Assembly: GCF_000024945.1 (NCBI RefSeq)
Contig: NC_013520.1
Span: 954,501-1,018,500, forward strand
Direction: 5' to 3'
Source: Veillonella parvula DSM 2008
Lineage (GTDB): Bacteria > Bacillota > Negativicutes > Veillonellales > Veillonellaceae
Length of the DNA stretch: 64,000 nt
In this document: positions 8,922 to 18,070 of the stretch, piece after piece
Position numbering within the stretch: the stretch's first letter is position 1
How the letters are laid out: every line of letters starts with the position of its first letter
Notes under the pieces: generated by a model
What the model was told of the DNA's origin: nothing
The model's database searches: none
The model's input: only the letters and a program-made list of their open reading frames with translations
Position numbers and translations under genes: made by a program

Positions 8922-10409
8922 ATGCGAATTCAAATCGTTATGTCCTTAGTGGGTCGGCTACTCTATATATTCGGGGCTTTTACTTTAATCCCCTTTATAT
9001 ATAGTGTCGTATTTGAAACTGCATATTGGTCATTCCTTATAACTACAAGCCTTTCTTTAGTTTTGGGGACATTTTTGTCTTATTACGGTTGTGAAAGTCA
9101 AAGCTTTAGTATTCGTGACGGGTTCTTAGTTGTATCCGCTACTTGGATATTTACGGTTATTTTGGGGTCTTTGCCTTTTTTGGGGAGTGGCATATTGACG
9201 AATATTTTTGATGCTCTATTTGAAGCCACTTCGGGTATTACTGCAACTGGTGCCACTATTATTTATAGTGTTGATGAGTTACCAAATACATTTGTATTAT
9301 GGCGTGGTCTTATGCACTGGGTTGGAGGGATGGGGATCATCGTCCTTATCTTATCATTTTTAAAGAATTTAGGAGCAGATGCAGCACATTTCTTTAATGC
9401 AGAGGCATCTGTACCAAAGCCTGGTATTGTAATGCCGCGTATTCAATCAATGGCCACCAAGCTTTGGCAGTTGTATATTGCTTTTACTGCTCTTTGCTTT
9501 CTTATGCTTTGGGCTGGAGGCATTGAACCTTTTGATGCGTTAAACTATGCCTTTTCTATTATTGCTACGGGTGGATTTGCACCGACATCAGCAGGGGCTT
9601 TTATTTATGAACAAAGTAATTATATTTGTTTCGTATTTATATTCTTTATGTTTCTTGCTGGTGGCAATTTCTCTGTGTATTACAATGCACTTCAAAAAGG
9701 AATTCGCGTTTTAATTAATGATTTTGAAACACGTATGTACTGGCTTGTAGTGTTTATTGGTATTGCCATTGTATCAATATCTCTAGCATTACAATCTAGC
9801 TATTCTAGTCCTTTAGAGATTGTTAGAAATGCTGCCTTTAATTTAGTTTCGCTTCAAACTGGTAGTGGTTTTGCTATTAGTGATTATGATTTGTGGCCTG
9901 CTGCAGCACAGATGATGTTATTTATTTGTACATTTTTTGGTGGATGTAGTGGTTCTACAACGGGCGGTGTAAAAATTATACGACTTATTATTTTGATTAA
10001 GAGTTCTATAATTTATCTGCGAAAATCAATTCATCCTGATATGGTTCAAGTAGTACGTATTAATGGCAAACCGATGCCTACTAAATGGATCCAGATGACA
10101 CATCAATTTTTATTTTTATATTTAATGATTTATGTGGTATCTGTTTTTCTAATGACTTGTACTGGTCTTAATACATATGATTCTATGCAAGTGGTCACGG
10201 CCTTTCTTAGCAATGTAGGACTAGGGTTTGGTGGCTTTGGTCCTACTGATTCCTTTAATGTTATGCCGGATACTGCTAAATGTATTGCTATTGTAGACAT
10301 GTTACTAGGTCGTTTGGAGTTATTTACGATTTTAGTTATGCTTCACCCTCAGTTTTGGGAAGGGTATTTTATTAAAAAAGAGGTTCCTAAACGATATCGT
10401 ATTCTATAG
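8922..10409 (+). CDS. trkH: Trk potassium transporter TrkH
   Basis: TrkH is the membrane pore of the Trk K+ uptake system. The 495 residues are highly hydrophobic with about ten membrane segments and four pore loops. Filter-like segments are visible: ATSGITATGATI near residue 105, SIIATGGFAPTSAG near 216, LQTGSGFAISDYD near 313, and NVGLGFGGFGPTDSF near 437. The serine/glycine motif SGSTTGGVKI near 347 is typical of this family. AAGGAGGGG at 8911-8919 precedes ATG 8922. With trkA it makes a complete transporter. Confidence 0.95.
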   Translation: MRIQIVMSLVGRLLYIFGAFTLIPFIYSVVFETAYWSFLITTSLSLVLGTFLSYYGCESQSFSIRDGFLVVSATWIFTVILGSLPFLGSGILTNIFDALFEATSGITATGATIIYSVDELPNTFVLWRGLMHWVGGMGIIVLILSFLKNLGADAAHFFNAEASVPKPGIVMPRIQSMATKLWQLYIAFTALCFLMLWAGGIEPFDALNYAFSIIATGGFAPTSAGAFIYEQSNYICFVFIFFMFLAGGNFSVYYNALQKGIRVLINDFETRMYWLVVFIGIAIVSISLALQSSYSSPLEIVRNAAFNLVSLQTGSGFAISDYDLWPAAAQMMLFICTFFGGCSGSTTGGVKIIRLIILIKSSIIYLRKSIHPDMVQVVRINGKPMPTKWIQMTHQFLFLYLMIYVVSVFLMTCTGLNTYDSMQVVTAFLSNVGLGFGGFGPTDSFNVMPDTAKCIAIVDMLLGRLELFTILVMLHPQFWEGYFIKKEVPKRYRIL

Positions 10410-10424
10410 GAGGGCGGGAACTAT

Positions 10425-11021
10425 ATGGAAGTTATAAAACGTCCTCTAGGGCTTTATAAAGCAAATTGTTATGTACTTATCAAAGAGGGAAAATCTATAA
10501 TCATTGATCCGGGCTTTCATTGTAACCACATTATTGATATGGTTGCAGATTCTGAACCTATAGCAGTTTTATTGACACATGGTCATTGTGATCATGTGTC
10601 AGCCTTGGATGAAGTATGTACACATTATAATATTCCCGCTTATTTACATCCTTTAGATCAAGAATTGTTACAGTTAATTCGACGGAGACCAAGTGTATAT
10701 AAGAAAAAAATGTATACACATTGTAATGATTTAGTAGAGGGGCAATTACAGTTAGATTCTTTTAATATAATAGTTCATCATACACCTGGGCATAGTGCTG
10801 GATCGGTTTGTTTAGAAATTGAAGGCCATCTATTTACTGGTGATACTTTATTTAAACAAAATGTGGGAAATACAGATAATTATAACAGTAATCCAGCTGA
10901 TTTGATTAAGAGTTTGAATCATCTTTTAACTTTGTCTAAGGAGTTAATTGTTGAGCCTGGACATAGGGAATCTACTATATTAAAACATGAGGAAGAATTT
11001 ATTAAAAATATTGTAGTATAG
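10425..11021 (+). CDS. MBL-fold metallo-hydrolase (glyoxalase II-like)
   Basis: A 198-residue metallo-beta-lactamase-fold hydrolase. Metal ligands are visible: THGHCDHV (HxHxDH) near residues 50-57, HTPGHSAGS near 119-127, GDTLF near 139, and a final histidine in EPGHRES near 183. Length and motif spacing fit the short glyoxalase II/YcbL group, which hydrolyses thioesters, but the substrate cannot be read from sequence. AGGAGGGCGGGA precedes ATG 10425, 15 nt after trkH. The stop codon is only 2 nt from the -35 box of the tRNA promoter, so this gene ends its transcription unit tightly against the tRNA operon. Confidence 0.88.
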   Translation: MEVIKRPLGLYKANCYVLIKEGKSIIIDPGFHCNHIIDMVADSEPIAVLLTHGHCDHVSALDEVCTHYNIPAYLHPLDQELLQLIRRRPSVYKKKMYTHCNDLVEGQLQLDSFNIIVHHTPGHSAGSVCLEIEGHLFTGDTLFKQNVGNTDNYNSNPADLIKSLNHLLTLSKELIVEPGHRESTILKHEEEFIKNIVV

Positions 11022-11023
11022 TG

Positions 11024-11052
11024 TTGACAAAAGTCCTGATAACCGATATACT
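11024..11052 (+). promoter_or_regulatory. Sigma-70 promoter of the tRNA operon
   Basis: A consensus TTGACA (11024-11029) is separated by exactly 17 nt from TATACT (11047-11052). The first tRNA begins at 11072, about 13 nt after the expected transcription start. This is the best promoter match in the window, as expected for stable RNA genes. Confidence 0.85.
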
Positions 11053-11071
11053 AAGCAAGTACTTTGGTTAC

Positions 11072-11147
11072 GGCCCCGTGGTGTAGCGGTTAACATGTCG
11101 CCCTGTCACGGCGAAGATCGTCAGTTCAAATCTGATCGGGGTCGCCA
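11072..11147 (+). tRNA. tRNA-Asp (GTC)
   Basis: A 76-nt cloverleaf including an encoded CCA. The acceptor GGCCCCG pairs with CGGGGTC (one G-T pair). The anticodon stem TCGCC/GGCGA encloses loop CTGTCAC, giving anticodon GTC. The T loop is TTCAAAT. First gene of a five-tRNA cluster. Confidence 0.97.
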
Positions 11148-11152
11148 TTTAT

Positions 11153-11228
<76 letters not shown>

Positions 11229-11235
11229 TTTATAT

Positions 11236-11310
11236 GCGGGAATAGCTCAGCGGTAGAGCACCGCCTTGCCAAGGCGGGGGTCGCGAGTTCGAATCTCGTT
11301 TCCCGCTCCA
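11236..11310 (+). tRNA. tRNA-Gly (GCC)
   Basis: A 75-nt cloverleaf with encoded CCA. The acceptor GCGGGAA pairs with TTCCCGC. The anticodon stem CCGCC/GGCGG encloses loop TTGCCAA, giving GCC, which reads GGC and GGT glycine codons. Confidence 0.97.
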
Positions 11311-11319
11311 ATTTTATAT

Positions 11320-11394
<75 letters not shown>

Positions 11395-11408
11395 CAATCG
11401 TTACCCAT

Positions 11409-11497
11409 GCCGGGGTGGCGGAACAGGCAGACGCAACGGACTTAAAATCCGTCGGTTGGAAACAACCGTACCGGTTCGATTCCGGTCCTCGGCACCA
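11409..11497 (+). tRNA. tRNA-Leu (TAA)
   Basis: An 89-nt class II tRNA with a long variable arm (CGGTTGGAAACAACCG) and encoded CCA. The acceptor GCCGGGG pairs with CCTCGGC. The anticodon loop CTTAAAA gives TAA, reading TTA/TTG. Last gene of the cluster. Confidence 0.97.
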
Positions 11498-11500
11498 ATT

Positions 11501-11528
11501 AAGACTAACTTTGGGTTAGTCTTTTTTT
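11501..11528 (+). terminator. Rho-independent terminator of the tRNA operon
   Basis: AAGACTAAC and GTTAGTCTT form a 9-bp stem with a short loop, followed by a run of T. It starts 4 nt after the tRNA-Leu CCA end. Confidence 0.88.
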
Positions 11529-11604
11529 CTTATATACAATTAAAACGATTTGTGAAAATTATTACTATAAGTTACGTATAAATATATAAGAGATAGATAA
11601 ATCT

Positions 11605-12060
11605 ATGAATAAGAAACCTAAGTTATTAATTAGTGAATGCCTATTTGGTGTACCTTGTCGATATGATGGCAAAGACAATTATATAGAAACGATAGAGGCT
11701 CTAAAGGAATATTATGAATTAGTACCTGTATGTCCGGAAGTGTTAGGGGGACTTAGTACGCCTCGTGATCCTGCGGAGCGGCAGGGTAAACGTATATGTA
11801 CTGTTAATGGAGCTGATGTTACAGATGAGTTTGTAAGAGGTGCTCTATTAACAGTTGATATTGCACTAAAATATGGTTGCAAGCAAGCTTTGATGAAGGC
11901 GAAAAGTCCTAGCTGTGGATATAAGTGCATTTATGATGGAACTTTTACTAGAACATTGAAAAATGGTCATGGATGTACTGTAGAGGCTCTATTAGAAAAG
12001 AATATAAGAATTTATACGGAAAATGATATAGAGCTTTTGCTTGCAGAAAAAAAGAGATGA
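11605..12060 (+). CDS. DUF523 family protein
   Basis: A 151-residue protein of the DUF523 (YbbK-type) family, whose biochemical role is not established. Conserved cysteine-containing motifs are present: ECLFGVPCRYDG near residue 11, CPEVLGGLSTPRDPAER near 43, and AKSPSCGYKCIYDGTF near 98-113. The cysteines suggest a metal or redox centre, which is inference. It follows the tRNA terminator with a 76-nt AT-rich spacer and stands alone, converging on the minus-strand gene that ends at 12155. Its stop codon lies inside the stem of a bidirectional terminator. Confidence 0.85.
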   Translation: MNKKPKLLISECLFGVPCRYDGKDNYIETIEALKEYYELVPVCPEVLGGLSTPRDPAERQGKRICTVNGADVTDEFVRGALLTVDIALKYGCKQALMKAKSPSCGYKCIYDGTFTRTLKNGHGCTVEALLEKNIRIYTENDIELLLAEKKR

Positions 12061-12079
12061 GTTAAACTCATCTCTTTTT
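12051..12079. terminator. Bidirectional Rho-independent terminator
   Basis: AAAGAGATGAGT (12051-12062) pairs perfectly with ACTCATCTCTTT (12066-12077). T runs occur on the plus strand after the stem and, because an A run precedes the stem, on the minus strand as well. It serves the DUF523 gene and, read the other way, the convergent minus-strand transferase. An AT-rich inverted repeat (12084-12117) lies between it and the minus-strand gene but lacks an adjoining T run. Confidence 0.85.
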
Positions 12080-12154
12080 GGTTATATTAAGTTGTTTTAC
12101 TATTAAAATAACTTAATACAATAGAAAAATAATGGCTACAATATCAATTAAAGA

Positions 12155-13987
12155 CTACTTGTTTGCATTAACAGGATCATTTGCTAATGGTTGTTCACCA
12201 AGTAATGTAGTTAAGTTATGTAGATTAAATCGATATTGAGCATTACTAAAATCTCGTGTTGCATCATATCGTTGACTTGGAGCATGCATGAGACCAACTA
12301 ATGTATCGTATAGCAAATCATTAGTAAAGAATTGATGCTCGTGTTTTGCAAGTACCTCAGCAGTCTGTGGATAGGTTGAGCGATATTGTGGAGATAGGTA
12401 TACCCAGAATGGAATATGTGTCATAACAAAATCAAATGTATCAGGGTTATGCGATTTGTCTAAACTTTCACCGTGATCGGAGAAATACACCATGGCTTGT
12501 AAGTTTAATTTGTCTTTGCCATAATTGTAAATTTGTTGTAATAACCAGTCTGTGTATAATTGGCTGTTAGCATATGCTTCTTGACCATCAGGATACGGAC
12601 CTTGCTTCCACTTGCTAAATTCATGAGGGTAACGGTCATTGTAATAAATATGACTACCCATAATATGTATAACGATAAAGTTGTTTTTGGTAGGATCTAC
12701 AGTTTCTAATAATGGCAATAGAGCTTCATCATATCGATCTGAGAATGCATAAGATTCATGGGCCCATTTTGTTGTGTCTGCAGTCTTAGCCATTAATGAA
12801 ATAGCTGTATCATATTCACCGAATACACCTTGATTGCTAAACCAAGAAGTCGTGTATCCCGCTTTTTTAGCAATATCTAAGATATTGGCTGAATCAAGAA
12901 ATGGTTTATCATCATATTGATTTCGTTCAGATAGTGCACGCTCCAAGGTTGGTACTGTTTGTACGTACGATGAATAGGCATTATCAAAGAAGACAAAGTC
13001 TTTATTGTCCGAACGCATATTGCCTTGCCATGGAGTATCGTCATATGGGAAGTTTGGATTATATACTTTCATATAATCTCGAGAACTAGATTCGCCAATG
13101 ACTAGAATAATAGTACCAGGTGTTTTGTTCACCGCTGTTTCCTTTGTGTCTAAATTAAAGGAATCAAATACTAAGTGGTGATTATCATTATATTGTTGCA
13201 TTTGTTTTACATAATCGCCTGCAGCAATCCAGTTCGCCACAATACAGGTTTGAGGGAACAAGAAGAATGGTACATATACTAAAAAAGCTACAAGGGATGC
13301 GATGAGCATAGCTGACCGCATAGGACGTGTAGTATTTAAGTTTACTACTGCTTTCATTCCTAAGTTAGACCAGTACAATAAATAAGTCCATAAGATAAGA
13401 CCAATACTTATTGCTATAAGACCAGGTATTCCAGCTGCATTCTTTAAAAAACCAAATGCTTCTTCTGGATTGGTCATATATACGGCTAGCAGACTGGCTG
13501 GCGTTAAGCAATGCCAAGTAGTCATGTAATAGCCAATTTGTAAGAATGGTATTAAGCTCAGAATCATGGAAATGATAGCCATGATTAAGGATGTTGTTTT
13601 ATGGAAGCGATTTGTTTGGTTCAGTAAAAACTGAATGCCTGATAATCCCATGAAAATTAATAAGCCAAATAAAAAATCATTAGCAAATTCATAGAAGTAT
13701 AATGGCTTCACATAGGACCAATGGAATAAAAGAGGAAAGGTAAGTGCCCATAAGATTCCGACTAGGCCATACCCTAAAAAAGGCCTGTGGAAAACGGTAC
13801 ACCCCATAAAATATTGAAATAAAAAGGTACCTACAATTGTTGGTACAGCTAAAATCGTAATATCCTCTACATCAAGCCCTAAAGTTATGGGCTCATAAAT
13901 TAAAAATAAGATGATATATAAAACAATACCTATAATACCAAAGCGAAAAATTGGATTTCGCCCAATTTGCCTCACACTCGATGACAT
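12155..13987 (-). CDS. Phosphoethanolamine transferase / sulfatase-fold membrane enzyme
   Basis: This 610-residue inner-membrane protein resembles the EptA/EptB/CptA family, which moves phosphoethanolamine from phosphatidylethanolamine to lipid A or LPS core. About seven hydrophobic segments fill residues 1-260. A periplasmic alkaline-phosphatase-fold domain follows: the metal-binding IGESSSRDY near 297, the expected nucleophile threonine in YVQTVPTLERAL near 342, VIHIMGSHIYY near 440, and FSDHGES near 500. A GAGAGGA ribosome binding site lies 7 nt before its ATG (complement of 13985-13987). It is one of only two minus-strand genes here and sits alone. The acceptor sugar or lipid cannot be read from sequence. 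Confidence 0.85.
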   Translation of the reverse strand: MSSSVRQIGRNPIFRFGIIGIVLYIILFLIYEPITLGLDVEDITILAVPTIVGTFLFQYFMGCTVFHRPFLGYGLVGILWALTFPLLFHWSYVKPLYFYEFANDFLFGLLIFMGLSGIQFLLNQTNRFHKTTSLIMAIISMILSLIPFLQIGYYMTTWHCLTPASLLAVYMTNPEEAFGFLKNAAGIPGLIAISIGLILWTYLLYWSNLGMKAVVNLNTTRPMRSAMLIASLVAFLVYVPFFLFPQTCIVANWIAAGDYVKQMQQYNDNHHLVFDSFNLDTKETAVNKTPGTIILVIGESSSRDYMKVYNPNFPYDDTPWQGNMRSDNKDFVFFDNAYSSYVQTVPTLERALSERNQYDDKPFLDSANILDIAKKAGYTTSWFSNQGVFGEYDTAISLMAKTADTTKWAHESYAFSDRYDEALLPLLETVDPTKNNFIVIHIMGSHIYYNDRYPHEFSKWKQGPYPDGQEAYANSQLYTDWLLQQIYNYGKDKLNLQAMVYFSDHGESLDKSHNPDTFDFVMTHIPFWVYLSPQYRSTYPQTAEVLAKHEHQFFTNDLLYDTLVGLMHAPSQRYDATRDFSNAQYRFNLHNLTTLLGEQPLANDPVNANK

Positions 13988-14088
13988 AATAAATCCTCTC
14001 TAAAAGGAATACACAATAACGTATCTTTTTTTAATATAAAATAATTACAATAATAAAGATAGCAGATGAGTGTAAAAAAAACAATTAT

Positions 14089-14118
14089 TTGAAAGTACTA
14101 CTATAAATGCTTTATAAT
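14089..14118 (+). promoter_or_regulatory. Probable promoter of the scpA operon
   Basis: TTGAAA (14089-14094), an 18-nt spacer and a consensus TATAAT (14113-14118) lie 39 nt before the scpA start, in the divergent gap between the transferase and scpA. Confidence 0.7.
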
Positions 14119-14156
14119 TATATAGTTAAAAACATTTTTTCTGAGGATTGGGTTTT

Positions 14157-14882
14157 ATGGGAGATTATAACTACAAGTTGGACGTTTTTGAAGGTCCCCT
14201 TGATCTGCTCTTGCATCTCATTGAAAAACATAAAATAGAAATTACCGATATTCCTATCGTTGAAATAACGAGTCAATACTTGGCATATTTAGACAATTGG
14301 AACCATTTTGATATTCATTATAGTAGTGAATTTCTTGTTATGGCATCTACCTTATTACAGATTAAATCACGCATGTTATTACCTAAGGCTGAACCTGAGC
14401 CTGATGAAGCAGAGGATCCACGTGATGAGTTGGTAGCAAAATTAGTAGAATTTAAGAAAATTAAGGATATTACATCTCTATTAATGGAGCGTACCGCTGT
14501 ATCTGCGAATATATTTAGTCGTCCTGAAGAAACGAGTGTGCTTGGATTAGATAGTGTATATAATTTGGAACTTTCACAGTTATATCAAATTTTTTATCAA
14601 ACTATAAAACGAGCTAAAGTGTTATCAGAAGAAGAGACGATTCGTGAGGTAAAGGTTGAAAAGGATACGTATAGTTTAGAGGACATGATTATATCCTTGT
14701 CTAGTCGTATACATCGTGGCGAATGTCTATATTTTAGGGAGTTATTAGTAGCAATTGAAACGAAAAGTGGTATGGTAACCATCTTTATGGCTGTTTTAGA
14801 ATTGTTAAAACAACAAGTTATGGAAATGCGTTATGAAGATGATGATATTATATTCACTGCTATCTTAGAGCGGGCCGTGTAG
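14157..14882 (+). CDS. scpA: Segregation and condensation protein A
   Basis: ScpA is the kleisin of the SMC-ScpAB condensin complex that folds and segregates the chromosome. The 241 residues show the family start (YNYKLDVFEGPLDLLLHLIEKHKIEI), the STLLQIKSRMLLP helix near residue 64-76, and the C-terminal winged helix with FMAVLELLKQQ near 212. ATG 14157 is chosen: GAGGA at 14143-14147 precedes it, and the upstream in-frame TTG at 14148 overlaps that site. scpB follows after 12 nt. Confidence 0.96.
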   Translation: MGDYNYKLDVFEGPLDLLLHLIEKHKIEITDIPIVEITSQYLAYLDNWNHFDIHYSSEFLVMASTLLQIKSRMLLPKAEPEPDEAEDPRDELVAKLVEFKKIKDITSLLMERTAVSANIFSRPEETSVLGLDSVYNLELSQLYQIFYQTIKRAKVLSEEETIREVKVEKDTYSLEDMIISLSSRIHRGECLYFRELLVAIETKSGMVTIFMAVLELLKQQVMEMRYEDDDIIFTAILERAV

Positions 14883-14894
14883 AAAGGGGGCTAT

Positions 14895-15404
14895 ATGAGC
14901 TTACCAACAATGCATTTAGAAGCCGTTTTGTTTTCATCGGCAAAGCCTATATCGATAGATATGTTAGCAGAAGTGTTTGGGCTTTCCACAGAGGAGACAC
15001 AAAAATATATAGAAGAATTACAATGTGAACTAGAAGAACAGAATCGAGGTATTCGAATACGTATATCTGGAGCCGGTGTTGAATTAGTAAGCGCTGTTGA
15101 ATGTGCTGATTATGTTGGGCATATTCGTAAAAGAGAAGATAAATTATCTAATGCGGCTATGGAAACATTAGCTGTTATCGCCTATAAGCAGCCTATTACA
15201 AAGGCTGAAATCGAAGAGGTGCGCGGTGTAAATAGCGATAAAATTATAAAACAATTATTGACTCGATCTCTTATAGCTGAATTAGGTCATAAGGATACTG
15301 TAGGTAGACCGATTCTATATGGCACGACTGATGAATTTTTGAGAAGTGCTGGTGTAGAATCGATAGAAGCCTTACATCAAGAAGTTTCGGAAACAGAAGG
15401 GTAG
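14895..15404 (+). CDS. scpB: Segregation and condensation protein B
   Basis: ScpB binds ScpA and completes the SMC condensin. The 169 residues contain two winged-helix domains. The family segment AMETLAVIAYKQPITKAEIEEVRGVNSD sits near residues 92-119, followed by GRPILYGTTDEFL near 137-149. AAAGGGGG precedes ATG 14895. rluB begins 1 nt after the stop, so scpA-scpB-rluB read as one operon. Confidence 0.96.
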   Translation: MSLPTMHLEAVLFSSAKPISIDMLAEVFGLSTEETQKYIEELQCELEEQNRGIRIRISGAGVELVSAVECADYVGHIRKREDKLSNAAMETLAVIAYKQPITKAEIEEVRGVNSDKIIKQLLTRSLIAELGHKDTVGRPILYGTTDEFLRSAGVESIEALHQEVSETEG

Positions 15405-15405
15405 C

Positions 15406-16134
15406 ATGGAACGATTACAAAAATATATTGCCAGTTGTGGTATTGCATCACGGCGTAAGGCAGAAGAACTAATTACAGAAGGTAAAGTACAGGTCAATGG
15501 TCGCAAGGTAACCGAATTAGGGGTCAAAATTAATCCACAAAAAGATAAGGTTAAGGTTAATGGGCAATTATTGGCTCAAGAGAAACCAGTATATTATTTG
15601 TTAAATAAGCCAAAGGGGGTCATTACATCTGTGTCTGACCCTCAAGGTCGAGAAACGGTTTTAGATTATATAAAAAATGAAACGAAACGAATTTACCCTA
15701 TTGGTCGTCTCGATTTATATACAGAAGGTTTGTTACTGCTTACGAATGATGGAGAGTTTGCACAAAATCTAACGCATCCATCTAAAGGCGTGGAAAAGAC
15801 TTATGAAGTTCGTATCAAAGGTCGTGTTCGCGATGATGATTTGCAAATTATTGCAAATGGTGTAGAGCTTGAAGATGGTATAACTGCACCTGCAACAATT
15901 GTAGATTTAGGTTTTGATGATCATAATGGTGTACATGAAGTAGAAATTACAATTCATGAAGGTCGTAATCGTCAAGTTCGTCGTATGTTTGAACACTTTG
16001 GCTATCGTATTCATAATTTAAAACGCATTGCGTATGCTGGTCTTACTTTAGGTGGTGTGAAACGAGGCGCTTCTCGTCAACTAACAATTCGTGAAGTAAA
16101 AGCGCTAAAAGCATTGGGGACAGATAAGGCATGA
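15406..16134 (+). CDS. rluB: Pseudouridine synthase of the RsuA/RluB family
   Basis: This enzyme isomerises a uridine in rRNA; RluB of relatives acts on 23S U2605. The 242 residues have an N-terminal S4 RNA-binding domain (MERLQKYIASCGIASRRKAEELI). The catalytic domain contains the aspartate motif GRLDLYTEGLLLLTNDGE near residue 102-119 and a C-terminal EGRNRQVRRMFEH near 185. The position after scpB is conserved in Firmicutes. Choosing RluB over RsuA rests on this neighbourhood. The stop overlaps the next start (ATGA at 16131-16134). Confidence 0.9.
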   Translation: MERLQKYIASCGIASRRKAEELITEGKVQVNGRKVTELGVKINPQKDKVKVNGQLLAQEKPVYYLLNKPKGVITSVSDPQGRETVLDYIKNETKRIYPIGRLDLYTEGLLLLTNDGEFAQNLTHPSKGVEKTYEVRIKGRVRDDDLQIIANGVELEDGITAPATIVDLGFDDHNGVHEVEITIHEGRNRQVRRMFEHFGYRIHNLKRIAYAGLTLGGVKRGASRQLTIREVKALKALGTDKA

Positions 16135-17378
16135 AGCAAATCATAGTCATTGGCGGTGGTGCGGCAGGTCTAATGGCAGCTGTTATAGCAGGCCGTGAAG
16201 GAGCACGCGTCATTTTATTGGAAAAAATGAATATGGTTGGCAAGAAAATGGGCATTACCGGTAAAGGTCGCTGTAATATTACGAATAGTGCAGATATGGC
16301 CGAATTTATAAAAAATACGCCTGGTAATGGTAAGTTCTTGTACGGTGCCTATGAACGCTTTAGTAATGAAGATCTTCTGGACCTATTGCATAGCTGGGGG
16401 TTAAAAACTAAAGTAGAACGTGGGGGACGAGTGTTTCCTGAATCCGATTCTGCATTAGAAGTACGCAATATCTTTATGAAAATTCTAAAAAAGTATAATG
16501 TTCAAGTTCACTTAAATGAACCTGTTACATCGATTACTGTAAAGGATAATCGTGTAGTTGGTGTTACAACGGATAAGGAACAATATGCTTGTGATGCTGC
16601 TATCATTTGTACTGGTGGCGCCTCCTATCCATTGACCGGTTCTACTGGTGATGGTTACGTTTTAGCCGAAAAAGTGGGACATACTATTACTGATATTCGT
16701 CCATCCTTGGTACCTATCGTTACAAACGAAATGTGGGTAAAGGAAATTATGGGGCTTAGTCTTCGTAATGTTGAGGTTTCTGTAGTTTCTAAAAATAAGG
16801 TGCAAGCTAAACAATTTGGGGAGATGATGTTTACCCATTTTGGTCTTACGGGGCCTACAATTCTATCGTTAAGTCACACGGTAGGTAAGTTGCTTCGGAA
16901 GAAGAATCCTCAAATTACTATTGAAATTAATCTTAAGCCTGCCTTGACTGCAGAAGTATTGAACAAGCGCTTGCAAAAGGACTTTGATTTATACTCAAAA
17001 AAACAATTGGCTAATGGTATGAAGGATTTATTGCCGGTGAATCTTATTCCAATTGTTATAAAGCTTGCTGAGCTAGATTCTACTAAACCAATTAATCAAA
17101 TTACAAAGGAAGAGCGTTTGCGCTTATGTCATGTGTTGCAACATATGACATTAACAGTTAAGGCATTACGACCAGTAGCGGAGGCTATTGTAACAGCTGG
17201 TGGTATTTCCTTAAAAGAATTTAATCCTAAAACTATGGAGTCTAAATTGATTGGCGGTTTATATGGTGCTGGCGAAGTACTAGACATTGATGCTTTTACA
17301 GGAGGCTATAATTTACAAGCTGCCTTTTCCACAGGCTATGTGGCGGCTATGCATGCCGTACACGGTGATGAAGAATAG
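16131..17378 (+). CDS. HI0933-family NAD(P)/FAD-dependent oxidoreductase
   Basis: A 415-residue flavoprotein of the HI0933/BaiN-like family. The N-terminal dinucleotide motif IGGGAAGLMAAV sits at residues 6-17. It is followed by GKKMGITGKGRCNITNS near 38-54, GGRVFPESDSA near 98-108, CTGGASYPLTGSTGDGY near 161-177, and the C-terminal FAD block TGGYNLQAAFSTGYVAA near 390-406. Some family members reduce bile acids, but this broad housekeeping family has no assigned substrate here. The gene overlaps rluB by 4 nt and precedes cmk by 8 nt. Enzyme class is secure; the substrate is unknown. Confidence 0.9.
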   Translation: MKQIIVIGGGAAGLMAAVIAGREGARVILLEKMNMVGKKMGITGKGRCNITNSADMAEFIKNTPGNGKFLYGAYERFSNEDLLDLLHSWGLKTKVERGGRVFPESDSALEVRNIFMKILKKYNVQVHLNEPVTSITVKDNRVVGVTTDKEQYACDAAIICTGGASYPLTGSTGDGYVLAEKVGHTITDIRPSLVPIVTNEMWVKEIMGLSLRNVEVSVVSKNKVQAKQFGEMMFTHFGLTGPTILSLSHTVGKLLRKKNPQITIEINLKPALTAEVLNKRLQKDFDLYSKKQLANGMKDLLPVNLIPIVIKLAELDSTKPINQITKEERLRLCHVLQHMTLTVKALRPVAEAIVTAGGISLKEFNPKTMESKLIGGLYGAGEVLDIDAFTGGYNLQAAFSTGYVAAMHAVHGDEE

Positions 17379-17386
17379 AGGTTATT

Positions 17387-18070
17387 ATGAGCACTAAAAA
17401 AATTGCCATTGCTATTGATGGTCCTGCTGGGGCTGGTAAAAGTAGCATTTCTAAAGTAGTGGCGAATGAATTAGGGTATTTATATATCGATACAGGTTCC
17501 ATGTATCGCGGTGTTACATGGGCAGTTCTTGATAGTCAAATCGATGTTAAGGATCAAGCTGCTGTAGAAGCTTTATTACCTTCTTTAAATTTGACTTTAG
17601 AGCCTACTGCAACAGCATGCAAGGTCTATATTAAAGGTAAAGATGTTACATCATTAATTCGCCAGCAGCAAATTAATGATAATGTATCGGCTATAGCTTC
17701 TTATAAAGGGGTTCGACAATATTTGGTAGAACGCCAACAAGAGATGGCCGCCGTTGGTGGAGTTATATTAGATGGACGTGATATCGGTTCTGTCGTATTA
17801 CCTAATGCAGAGCTAAAAATTTATTTAACCGCTTCTGTAGATGCACGTGCAAAACGTAGATGGTTAGAAGTACAAGGTACATCAAACGAGCAAACACTAG
17901 ACGAAATTAAAAAGAATGTTGTTAGTCGTGATGAAATGGATAAAAATCGTGAAGAGTCTCCACTAGTATGCGTTGAAGATGCAGTGGTTATAGACTCTAG
18001 TAATATGAATTTCGATGAAACTGTGGCATATATATTGAATTTAGTACAGGAGACAATCAATCATGAATAA
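17387..18070 (+). CDS. cmk: Cytidylate kinase
   Basis: Cmk phosphorylates CMP and dCMP to the diphosphates. The 227 residues contain the P-loop GPAGAGKSS near residue 12-20, the CMP-binding YIDTGSMYRGVTW near 32-44, DGRDIGSVVLPNAELKIYLTAS near 128-149, and the lid region with SRDEMDKNRE near 184. The last 8 nt overlap plsC. The cmk-plsC-ispH-rpsA order is conserved in Firmicutes. Confidence 0.96.
   Translation: MSTKKIAIAIDGPAGAGKSSISKVVANELGYLYIDTGSMYRGVTWAVLDSQIDVKDQAAVEALLPSLNLTLEPTATACKVYIKGKDVTSLIRQQQINDNVSAIASYKGVRQYLVERQQEMAAVGGVILDGRDIGSVVLPNAELKIYLTASVDARAKRRWLEVQGTSNEQTLDEIKKNVVSRDEMDKNREESPLVCVEDAVVIDSSNMNFDETVAYILNLVQETINHE

Noticed and set aside
12084..12117. AT-rich inverted repeat (TATTAAGTT/AACTTAATA) as a second terminator for the minus-strand transferase
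   Set aside because: No T run follows it on either strand; the bidirectional hairpin at 12051-12079 is a better terminator.
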